7,742 nt of DNA, from assembly GCA_031283385.1 (NCBI GenBank), contig JAITBW010000089.1:1-7742 (forward strand), given 5' to 3'. The first letter of the stretch is position 1; every line of letters starts with the position of its first letter. The notes beneath the pieces were generated by a model. The model made no database searches. It was not told the DNA's origin and saw nothing but the letters and a program-made list of their open reading frames with translations. Of this stretch, positions 1 through 4,725 are shown piece by piece. Both the position numbers and the translations under genes were made by a program. This DNA comes from Nitrososphaerota archaeon (GTDB lineage Archaea > Thermoproteota > Bathyarchaeia > Bathyarchaeales > Bathycorpusculaceae).

Positions 1-2
1 GA

Positions 3-56
3 GCGGGCTTTATGGAATATAGTAAGCTTGAATTCAAATCAGTATGATTGATGACA
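3..56 (+). repeat. Repeat R1, copy 1 (direct repeat of 1431-1485)
   Basis: By hand alignment, 50 of 54 bases match the copy at 1431-1485, with one single-base gap. The first 44 bases differ at only three sites. Both copies carry the core TAAGCTTGAATTCAA; in the other copy this contains the perfect 12-bp palindrome CTTGAATTCAAG. The repeat sits in the leader of dinD in the same orientation as the gene, and may extend left of the window. The one-base gap shows it is not maintained as a coding sequence. Confidence 0.85.
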
Positions 57-276
57 TCTCAAGTTGCCTGTGTTTTTCGCTGATACTATTGGCCGTACAC
101 TTGAAATTGGTAAAAAATAATGTTGGTAAAGTCCCTCAATACATTAATGAGATTTCACTGTTCGCTACAGGGTGTAAAACGAAATTTACAGTTCTCAATG
201 ATTTATAACATACATTCAAAAGAGTAACTTCATCTACTATCATGTTAGAGAGATTAAAGGAAGAGGAAGAACACAA
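57..276 (+). promoter_or_regulatory. dinD leader: candidate promoter and ribosome binding site
   Basis: This gene-free stretch lies between R1 and dinD. ATTTATAA at 201-208 is a plausible archaeal TATA box or an AT-rich promoter element, about 70 bases before the start codon. The purine-rich run GGAAGAGGAAGA at 259-270 lies six bases before the ATG and is the likely ribosome binding site. An inverted repeat CTGT-N5-ACAG (158-170) is visible but does not have the spacing of a known LexA box. The promoter position is a guess from sequence; the ribosome site is firmer. Confidence 0.4.
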
Positions 277-1134
277 ATGACTAAACTGGATGCCACTGAA
301 TATGAATCCTTTGAAACAATTAAGCAAACTACTGATAGTGGTGTAGAGTTTTGGTTTGCAAGGGATTTACAGAGTGTTTTACAGTATACGCAGTGGCGTA
401 ATTTTCACAAGGTCATTGACCGAGCTATGCTTGCATGTAAAAACAGTGGATTTATTGTGGGGGATCATTTTGCTGACGTCAGCAAAACGATACAGATGCC
501 CAAATCAGCAGAAAAACAAGTTATAGATTATAAACTCACAAGGTATGCGTGTTATCTTATTGTCCAAAACGGTGATCCACGTAAAGAAATTATTGCGCTT
601 GGGCAAACATATTTTGCCATACAAACACGCCGACAGGAATTAGCAGATACTTTTAATCAGCTTGATGAAAATAATAAACGACTTGTTGTTCGGGGTAACA
701 TTAAGCAGTGGAATCAACTTTTAGCAAAAGCCGCACATACTGCGGGGGTTATCACTGATGAAGAGTTTGCTATTTTTCAAAACGCAGGCTACATGGGACT
801 TTACGGCGGATTAACCGTTGCAGATATTCATCAGCGAAAGGGCTTAAAAAAAGAGGAAAAAATTCTTGATTTCATGGGCAACACAGAACTGATTGCTAAT
901 TTGTTTCGTATTTCTCAGACGGAAGAAAAGTTGAAAATAGATAAAACCTCATCGGCTGTTGAGGCAAATGAGGTCCATTATAGAATCGCTGAAAAAATTC
1001 GCGTAGCAATGGTGGAAATGGGAACGACCCTTCCAGAAAATCTTCCAACACCCCAAAAAAGCATTCAAATTATTGAACGTGAAGAAATACAAAAACTCCG
1101 CAATTCCAAAACTAAACTAATGCTTGACGAATAA
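277..1134 (+). CDS. dinD: DNA damage-inducible protein D (DinD) family protein
   Basis: The 285-aa product is close in length to E. coli DinD (about 274 aa) and matches it along nearly its whole length as I recall that sequence. Shared stretches include LTRYACYLIVQNGDP (residues 87-101), GQTYFAIQTRRQEL (109-122), the GLYGGL region (174-179) and IHQRKGLKK followed by the TELIANLFRISQTEEKL region (184-219). The N-terminal part (about 25-60, with FWFARDLQSVLQYTQWRNF) looks like the BRO-N/Rha-type DNA-binding fold. In E. coli, DinD is SOS-induced and is known to inhibit RecA-mediated strand exchange and RecA filaments. In an archaeal host the target would presumably be RadA or an incoming RecA, which is inference. 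The ATG at 277 has a purine-rich ribosome site six bases upstream. The gene stands alone, between repeats R1 and A, and appears intact. The family call is very secure; function in this host is not. Confidence 0.93.
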   Translation: MTKLDATEYESFETIKQTTDSGVEFWFARDLQSVLQYTQWRNFHKVIDRAMLACKNSGFIVGDHFADVSKTIQMPKSAEKQVIDYKLTRYACYLIVQNGDPRKEIIALGQTYFAIQTRRQELADTFNQLDENNKRLVVRGNIKQWNQLLAKAAHTAGVITDEEFAIFQNAGYMGLYGGLTVADIHQRKGLKKEEKILDFMGNTELIANLFRISQTEEKLKIDKTSSAVEANEVHYRIAEKIRVAMVEMGTTLPENLPTPQKSIQIIEREEIQKLRNSKTKLMLDE

Positions 1135-1152
1135 CCAAAAATCTGAAAAATG

Positions 1153-1290
1153 TAGGTGTCATGTACCGTTAAAGTCGCGGGCGAATCCTCCTCTGGAAGC
1201 CCCGTACCCCGCTGGGGACACGAACTTTTGTACCATACACGTGACATAGTTTTTGAAGCTTATAAATTGTGTCTGGAAATTTTCTCCAGA
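1153..1290 (+). repeat. Repeat A, intact copy of a ~138-bp element (partner of 3513-3795)
   Basis: Both copies begin TAGGTGTC, share a CTCTGG-containing block, CCCCGCTG (1207-1214 and 3709-3716), an exact 22-bp block (1219-1240 and 3721-3742), a TTTGAAG-N-TTATAAA block, and end in a hairpin TCTGGA-N7-TCCAGA (1272-1290 here). The element is more GC-rich than its surroundings and starts 18 bases after dinD. It contains no convincing coding frame. It could be the end of a mobile unit, a small structured RNA, or a processing/termination element; the sequence alone does not decide. Confidence 0.8.
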
Positions 1291-1430
1291 AAAACAAAAA
1301 AGACAAGAACCAACTGTTTTGGGAAACAAAAACAAGAGACAAAATATAGAATGTTCAAATGTTCAGAAATGGGTTTTAGCATCGGAATAAATGGGTTTTA
1401 GCATCGGAATAAATAACAAGTGTCTGTGGC
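1291..1430. other. Gene-free spacer between repeat A and second R1
   Basis: This is an A-rich stretch with short repetitions. It contains an 8-bp near-duplication (ATGTTCAA/ATGTTCAG, 1351-1366) and the 22-bp tandem repeat listed separately. I see no gene: the + frame crossing it (1156-1401) runs through repeat A and shows no family features. Confidence 0.5.
1369..1412 (+). repeat. 22-bp tandem duplication, two exact copies
   Basis: Units at 1369-1390 and 1391-1412 are identical, each starting ATGGGTTTTAGC and ending ATCGGAATAA. The GGGTTTTA word of each unit recurs a third time at 1433-1440, inside the second R1 copy, so the duplication may have arisen by slippage next to R1. Confidence 0.95.
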
Positions 1431-1485
1431 GCGGGTTTTATGGAACATAGTAAGCTTGAATTCAAGTCAGTATGGACTGATGACA
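1431..1485 (+). repeat. Repeat R1, copy 2
   Basis: This is the second copy of the 54-bp repeat at 3-56, in the same orientation, and contains the perfect 12-bp palindrome CTTGAATTCAAG (1456-1467). It lies beyond the 3' end of the minus-strand PIN operon, whereas copy 1 lies upstream of dinD. It is therefore fixed to the left edge of each unit rather than to a gene's 5' or 3' end. Similarity may continue weakly downstream (a TGTTTTTYGCYGAT-like word near 71 and near 1539). Confidence 0.85.
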
Positions 1486-1661
1486 CCTTGAAAAAGTGAG
1501 AGTGTTCACGTTTAGAGAGATGACAGGATTTTTTCATGTTTTTTGCCGATTTTAGCGCCTCGCTCAAAGGGCATGGCCCATACTTTATCGTGATTTTCAA
1601 CATTTTGCGACCTTGTGAAAACCATTACACCAACATATCTCCCTATACGTGAAAACTCTCG
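1486..1661. other. Gene-free stretch between R1 copy 2 and the PIN gene
   Basis: Nothing firm is visible here apart from a small hairpin GGGC-ATG-GCCC near 1569-1579. A minus-strand frame (1603-1376) exists, but it reads through R1 and the 22-bp tandem repeat, and the other R1 copy does not preserve that frame, so I do not call it as a gene. Confidence 0.4.
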
Positions 1662-1678
1662 AAAAAGTCTTTTTAGAC
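1662..1678 (-). terminator. Possible terminator hairpin of the PIN operon
   Basis: On the minus strand, GTCT-AAAA-AGAC is followed directly by TTTTT, overlapping the stop codon of the PIN gene. The stem is only 4 bp, so as a bacterial-style hairpin it is weak. The T-run alone would suit archaeal termination. Confidence 0.35.
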
Positions 1679-2521
1679 AACTTTGGGTCTAATTTGTAGA
1701 TTCAGTTTATCTTCTATAATTTTGATAAATTCTCTTAATTCTGTTGCTGGAATTAGAACTTCGCTGAAGTATTGACGGGGCCGCTTAAACCTCGTAATGT
1801 GACTGTAATAATCAGAGGCCCATACGGGTTTAGTGCATCGTAACCCACAAAAGTTCCAAATAGCCGAACTATTTGACAAGATATCTCGGTCATCATTAGT
1901 TACAAATATAACCCAAGCATTTTGTTGAAATTGGTACCTGACAGCAGACATTAAGTGAAGAATATCGCTTTTGTTCTTAACTAATTTGCACAGAGGGGCA
2001 AAATTCAACATTTCATCCTCAGGTTCAACAAATATAGATTTAATTGATTTGAAAGGTTTTTCTATCTCATATTTTGCTGTACTTAAGGCACTTAACGTAT
2101 TAGCTAAAAGGTCATCAACCGAAAGAGGCTTATCTGGTTCTAATTCATGAATCAAACTGGCAACATAATTCTCGATATCCCCAAACAACTCACTTCTAAT
2201 ACCTGTCCTAATGGAACATTCTTTGTCAAGCCTTCTTTTTTCTTGTGAAAAAACATCTGCAATAGTTATTGCATCATTTTTAGTTACACTTGTTATACCT
2301 TGTCTTTCCAAGGCAGGCTTCATATAATAACGGATACTGGTATTCAACACCTCACCAGTGTTGTTTAAAAGTTGTAGCGCTTCAGTTTTAATTGATGATG
2401 AAACAAAGTGATTTAGATCTTTACTCAAAAAATTTTGACAAACATCACGAGTGGCTTTCAATGATTGAGGCATTAGAATACAAGAATCTAAAAAGAAGCC
2501 CGCTATTGATCCAGCACTCAA
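1673..2521 (-). CDS. PIN-domain protein, putative ribonuclease
   Basis: The 282-aa product shows the spaced acidic residues of a PIN nuclease: D12 in the N-terminal strand FFLDSCIL, E47 in the following helix region, D186 in KSDILHLMSAV, and D210/D211 in the strand-turn VIFVTNDDRDI. PIN domains are metal-dependent RNases or, less often, DNases. At 282 aa it is about twice the size of a VapC toxin. The helical insert at about 65-170 and the tail after 240 are of unknown role, so a simple VapC call is not justified. The start is TTG at 2521: an in-frame stop lies close upstream, the first internal ATG (M17) would remove the catalytic D12, and AGGAG sits about ten bases upstream. The gene follows the 283-aa gene by 13 bases, indicating one transcript. 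The fold call is fairly secure from motifs; substrate and role are unknown. Confidence 0.75.
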   Translation of the reverse strand: MSAGSIAGFFLDSCILMPQSLKATRDVCQNFLSKDLNHFVSSSIKTEALQLLNNTGEVLNTSIRYYMKPALERQGITSVTKNDAITIADVFSQEKRRLDKECSIRTGIRSELFGDIENYVASLIHELEPDKPLSVDDLLANTLSALSTAKYEIEKPFKSIKSIFVEPEDEMLNFAPLCKLVKNKSDILHLMSAVRYQFQQNAWVIFVTNDDRDILSNSSAIWNFCGLRCTKPVWASDYYSHITRFKRPRQYFSEVLIPATELREFIKIIEDKLNLQIRPKVV

Positions 2522-2534
2522 ATGTTTCGGGCTC

Positions 2535-3386
2535 CTATCCGGTTATTGTATCCATCAAGTTTGTTATGGTTTTTATGCCCTCATCAATAGTGGTTGTTGG
2601 CAGATATTTCTTCTCTAAATTATTCAAAACCAGCTCTTCTAATTGGTTTGTTGTTTCTGCAACATTATCAATCAACTTTAATAGAACAGCCTTGTCGAGA
2701 TTTTCTTCTTTAAGAAATTTAGGGTTAAAAAGTTCTTCAAGTTTGTTCGAGTTGTTTATTTCAACATACCAGATTAGTTTAGTTCGATTTTTTCCAATTA
2801 ATTTTAATTTATCAGTAAAATCTTTAACCCAAAGATTATGCTTATCACAAACTCGCGTAAATTTCACTCGGTTATTCTTATTACCAATAAGTTTAATCGA
2901 GTCTCTTTTGATTTTTCTGTCAAATATATTTAAGAAATCATTTTCAATCAAATATGAATTAGAAACAGTTTTAAAAAATTCGTCAGGCAGGTTTGAGTTA
3001 AGAAATAATCTGGAAATTGAAAAGACATCATAAGAATTTTTTTCTCTTTCTTCTTTATTAAAATCATAAATATTCGCAAAATATTTTGTCATAGACTCAA
3101 ATATTGAGTGCGCATATCGACCTATTTCTACGGATTTTTCAAATAATTTGTTGTTTTCTAAATCTTTTTTAATTTCTTTTTGAAAATACTCTACTAACTC
3201 GTCAACAGTAAAATTTTTTGGCGGGGGCAACTCTTTTAACAATTCAATATTTTTTTCAATTGTTTTCGTAATTGCTTTTTTATATGCATCAAAATCTTTC
3301 TGCAAAGTATTACACTCAAGAGGTAAGATGGAATCTCTTTCCAAAGATAGCGGCATAGCTATTTTTTTAGTCTCACAAATTGACAT
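2535..3386 (-). CDS. Uncharacterised 283-aa protein, partner of the PIN gene
   Basis: I do not recognise this family. The product is rich in Lys, Glu, Asn and Leu, looks mostly alpha-helical, and has no predicted signal peptide or membrane segment. Residues about 28-95 (KKAITKTIEKNIELLKEL onward) and 225-270 (LLKLIDNVAETTNQLEEL) have heptad-like spacing that would suit coiled coils. A more mixed centre (about 145-205) holds RVCDKHNLWVKDF and KLIWYVEINNS. The ATG at 3386 is preceded by GAGGGAAAG on the minus strand, a fair ribosome site. It is the first gene of the two-gene operon, 13 bases before the PIN gene. By context it could be a sensor, scaffold or antitoxin for the nuclease, but nothing in the sequence proves this. 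The coding sequence is distinctly AT-rich compared with the replication operon, which fits a separate origin. It is very likely a real gene because of length, ribosome site and linkage. Confidence 0.72.
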   Translation of the reverse strand: MSICETKKIAMPLSLERDSILPLECNTLQKDFDAYKKAITKTIEKNIELLKELPPPKNFTVDELVEYFQKEIKKDLENNKLFEKSVEIGRYAHSIFESMTKYFANIYDFNKEEREKNSYDVFSISRLFLNSNLPDEFFKTVSNSYLIENDFLNIFDRKIKRDSIKLIGNKNNRVKFTRVCDKHNLWVKDFTDKLKLIGKNRTKLIWYVEINNSNKLEELFNPKFLKEENLDKAVLLKLIDNVAETTNQLEELVLNNLEKKYLPTTTIDEGIKTITNLMDTITG

Positions 3387-3430
3387 TTCTTTCCCTCTGT
3401 TCTGCCATATAAAAACCCTTTATATCTATT
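3387..3430 (-). promoter_or_regulatory. Candidate promoter and ribosome site of the PIN operon
   Basis: On the minus strand, AGATATAAA (about 3419-3427) and TTTTTATATG (about 3407-3416) are both TATA-like. GAGGGAAAG (3389-3397) lies just before the ATG. The farther TATA-like word fits transcription with a short leader that includes the ribosome site; the nearer one would give a nearly leaderless transcript. Confidence 0.4.
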
Positions 3431-3551
3431 TTAGTGGATATCACAACTTAATATGCGTACCGATATTTTTCGGTTTTTTGGTTTATATTATAAAGGTAAA
3501 TGAAGAATAAGTTAGGTGTCGTGAGCTGTTATAACACGGACGTTGTCCCCT

Positions 3552-3560
3552 CTGGAGACC
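3552..3560 (+). repeat. Target-site duplication, left copy
   Basis: CTGGAGACC directly abuts the left terminal inverted repeat and recurs exactly at 3695-3703 abutting the right one. Uninterrupted copy A has the aligned CTGGAAGCC only once (1192-1200), which confirms that the 9 bases were duplicated on insertion. Confidence 0.88.
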
Positions 3561-3694
3561 CAATGTCATTTCCATAAGCGGATTCCTCGTGCCCAATTTT
3601 TCCTGTATCCCATGAAATATTCACAACACGAAACATAGACTCATCTAAATGCAACAAGTCTTTTTACATAAAAATTCTTATGGAAATGACATTG
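3561..3694. mobile_element. 134-bp MITE-like non-autonomous insertion
   Basis: The ends at 3561-3578 (CAATGTCATTTCCATAAG) and 3677-3694 (CTTATGGAAATGACATTG) are perfect 18-bp reverse complements. They are flanked by 9-bp direct repeats and placed inside one copy of a duplicated element whose other copy is empty. The roughly 98-bp interior has no coding capacity. This is the standard picture of a miniature element moved in trans by a transposase not present in this window. A 9-bp duplication narrows but does not fix the transposase family. Confidence 0.88.
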
Positions 3695-3703
3695 CTGGAG
3701 ACC
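3695..3703 (+). repeat. Target-site duplication, right copy
   Basis: CTGGAGACC is identical to 3552-3560, directly follows the right inverted repeat of the insertion, and continues into CCGTGCCCCGCTG as in the uninterrupted copy A. Confidence 0.88.
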
Positions 3704-3818
3704 CCGTGCCCCGCTGAACCCACGAACTTTTGTACCATACACTTATAGGCATAATCTTTGAAGATTATAAACTATATCTGGAGAAAAATTCCAGATGACT
3801 TTAGCGCATTACTTTTAA

Positions 3819-3838
3819 TTATGGCGAATTCGCCATAA
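3819..3838. promoter_or_regulatory. 20-bp perfect palindrome, possible operator or origin site
   Basis: TTATGGCG-AATT-CGCCATAA reads the same on both strands over all 20 bases. It lies in the gene-free stretch ahead of the replication operon, where binding sites for a dimeric regulator or initiator are common. No matching second copy was seen in the window. Confidence 0.5.
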
Positions 3839-3843
3839 ATGAA

Positions 3844-3867
3844 AATACCTTTACAGTTTTAGGTATT
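3844..3867. repeat. Inverted repeat AATACCT-N10-AGGTATT
   Basis: Seven-base arms at 3844-3850 and 3861-3867 are separated by ten bases and followed at once by TTCTT-A-AAGAA (3866-3876). Together with the 20-bp palindrome just upstream, this makes a cluster of dyads in about 60 bp. Confidence 0.45.
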
Positions 3868-4000
3868 CTTAAAGAACCTATGGTGAACGAGTTAATATTT
3901 GTGTTATACGCAGATTCTAAAACAACAATGTCCCTAAACATTGAATCGTAATATAATCGCCCACCGCACAAAACACACCTTTCTCCCTATAATATATTCG

Positions 4001-4102
4001 TGTAACTATTAAAAGGGCAATATTTCCGTTTTTTACAAAAAATTTTGAAATTTTGCTGGTTTAAATAGTTACAGAATCTTATATGGTGGTGAACAAGAAG
4101 AA
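4001..4102 (+). promoter_or_regulatory. Promoter and operator region of the replication operon; possible origin
   Basis: TGTAACTATT (4001-4010) is repeated in inverse at 4064-4073 (AATAGTTACA). Allowing one mismatch the match grows to 13 of 14. The right arm overlaps TTTAAATA (4060-4067), a likely archaeal TATA box that would place transcription start near 4090, just before the ATG at 4103. A protein bound to the arms would block this promoter, suggesting self-regulation. A second TATA-like word, CTATAATATAT (near 3988-3998), sits just left of the other arm. The 53 bases between the arms are AT-rich (runs of T and A at 4029-4055), which would also suit an unwinding site. Confidence 0.5.
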
Positions 4103-4348
4103 ATGTATGACACGGCGCGGGCTATAGTCCGCCAAACATCAAAAGACGTAACTCAACCAACACATAATGAACATTTAGACACTTGTATTGGTGATTACGT
4201 CTGTAACAGCCGCTTCATAAAACAGGGCGGCATAAAACAGTTTCTAAAACAAAACCCCCTAAAAAAGCTAAAGTTGGTGCCCCATCCTGCAAAGATAGAC
4301 ACCAACCTTACCACAAACACCCAAACAAGGAGGTCTGCAAATGAATAA
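4103..4348 (+). CDS. Small uncharacterised protein (81 aa), first gene of the replication operon
   Basis: I do not recognise the family. The product is basic (many Lys, Arg and Gln), with a middle run IKQFLKQNPLKKLKLVPHP, and has two cysteines and no membrane segment. GGTGGTGAA (about 4085-4093) lies some ten bases before the ATG, and a TATA box lies about 40 bases before it, so it would be the promoter-proximal gene. It overlaps the next ORF by eight bases. A basic small protein leading such an operon could be a DNA-binding regulator, but no helix-turn-helix or ribbon-helix-helix pattern is clear. Coding sequence is A/C-rich like the rest of the operon. Existence is supported by position and signals more than by the protein itself. 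Confidence 0.5.
   Translation: MYDTARAIVRQTSKDVTQPTHNEHLDTCIGDYVCNSRFIKQGGIKQFLKQNPLKKLKLVPHPAKIDTNLTTNTQTRRSANE
4327..4334 (+). promoter_or_regulatory. Near-consensus ribosome binding site for the 60-aa ORF
   Basis: AAGGAGGT is a full match to the anti-Shine-Dalgarno sequence, six bases before the ATG at 4341 and inside the end of the preceding ORF. It is the best evidence that the 4341 ORF is translated. Confidence 0.7.
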
Positions 4349-4523
4349 TACCGATTTCTGCTATAAAAGAGCCACCAAAACACCCCTATTGAGCATAGCC
4401 TATACACCTCTACTAACTACTGTAGGTAAGCTAATTTTTGGCGTCTGCTACACACAAAAGCGTACCTGCCATCTACAAGTGCTACCACAAACAGACCAAA
4501 CAAAACAAATACGAGGTGATTAA
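4341..4523 (+). CDS. Small uncharacterised protein (60 aa), second gene of the replication operon
   Basis: The ORF starts at an ATG with a near-perfect AAGGAGGT six bases upstream and overlaps the preceding gene by eight bases, so translation is probably coupled. The product is polar and basic at both ends with a hydrophobic middle (about residues 16-35, PLLSIAYTPLLTTVGKLIFG), which could be a short membrane or packing helix. I recognise no family. Its stop at 4521-4523 is one base before the next start. A caution: the same bases read in the next frame (4438-4524, from a TTG) run without stop into the 66-aa ORF, so part of this region could instead encode an N-terminal extension of that protein. 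Confidence 0.45.
   Translation: MNNTDFCYKRATKTPLLSIAYTPLLTTVGKLIFGVCYTQKRTCHLQVLPQTDQTKQIRGD
4513..4520 (+). promoter_or_regulatory. Ribosome binding site that decides the GTG start at 4525
   Basis: GAGGTGAT is complementary to the conserved 3' end of 16S rRNA and lies four bases before GTG at 4525. It favours this start over the upstream in-frame TTG at 4438, which has no such site, and over the GTG at 4516 that lies within the site itself. Confidence 0.65.
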
Positions 4524-4524
4524 A

Positions 4525-4725
4525 GTGACTGCTAAATTTTCCACAGTAGGCGAATTAGTACTATCCAGTAGCGGTAAAACGGTAAAGATTTACCACTTCC
4601 AAGCAGGCAAACGAGTCCTAATCGGCCAAACAAACAGACAAACACTACACGAACTAACAGAAAAAAGATGCTTAACAGCTCATATCTCAAAATATGAGAA
4701 CGTAAGCAGCGGCGAAACCCCTTGA
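4525..4725 (+). CDS. Small protein (66 aa) coupled to the primase-helicase gene
   Basis: With GTG at 4525, the product begins VTAKFSTVGELVLSSSGK and continues with alternating hydrophobic and polar residues (KTVKIYHFQAGKRVLIGQ), which suggests a small beta-rich fold. A short helix may follow (QTLHELTEK, about 39-47). It has one cysteine and no membrane segment. I recall no named family, but the regular beta pattern makes it the most protein-like of the three small ORFs. It begins one base after the preceding stop and its TGA overlaps the TTG start of the primase gene (TTGA, 4722-4725), so the two are probably translated in a linked ratio. A replication accessory or DNA-binding role is inference from position. 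A longer form from 4438 (95 aa) cannot be excluded. Confidence 0.65.
   Translation: MTAKFSTVGELVLSSSGKTVKIYHFQAGKRVLIGQTNRQTLHELTEKRCLTAHISKYENVSSGETP

Larger units (their letters stand above)
3513..3795 (+). repeat. Repeat B, second copy of the A element, interrupted by an insertion
   Basis: This shares with 1153-1290 the start TAGGTGTC, the CCCCGCTG word, an exact 22-bp block (3721-3742) and the terminal hairpin TCTGGA-N7-TCCAGA (3777-3795). Removing the 134-bp insertion and one 9-bp duplication leaves about 140 bp against 138 bp in copy A. It lies upstream of the minus-strand operon, at the right edge of unit 2. Confidence 0.8.
3808..3951 (+). pseudogene. Possible gene remnant, 48 codons without a start
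   Basis: An open frame begins just after a stop (TAG, 3802-3804) and ends at TAA (3949-3951). It would read ITFNYGEFAINENTF followed by a VLGILKEPMVNELIFVLYAD-like stretch. The composition looks protein-like, but there is no start with a ribosome site; the first ATG (3880) leaves 23 codons. It starts right after repeat B, as if the repeat-bounded unit had landed in and truncated a gene. It may equally be chance. Confidence 0.2.

Noticed and set aside
158..170. CTGT-N5-ACAG dyad upstream of dinD as an SOS (LexA) box
   Set aside because: The E. coli LexA box needs CTGT-N8-ACAG and Gram-positive boxes have a different core. The spacing here is wrong and the dyad is about 107 bases from the start codon.
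1153..1225. tRNA-like region in repeat A (GGGCGAATCC resembles a T-loop)
   Set aside because: No acceptor stem, anticodon arm or D-loop can be paired at the right spacing, and copy B does not keep the GAATCC word.
1156..1401. 81-codon + strand frame after dinD
   Set aside because: It lies over repeat A. Copy B differs by small gaps that do not preserve the frame, and there is no ribosome site.
1376..1603. 75-codon minus-strand frame beyond the PIN gene
   Set aside because: It runs through R1 and the 22-bp tandem repeat. The other R1 copy has a one-base gap that breaks the frame, and no family features are visible.
2392..3033. 213-codon + strand frame opposite the operon
   Set aside because: It is the antisense shadow of the 283-aa and PIN genes, with low-complexity Ser/Leu/Phe composition, and the minus-strand frames have ribosome sites and recognisable motifs.
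1673..3386. Calling the two-gene operon a VapBC toxin-antitoxin pair
   Set aside because: VapC is about 130 aa and VapB about 80 aa with a DNA-binding N-terminus. Both proteins here are over 280 aa and the partner shows no such motif.
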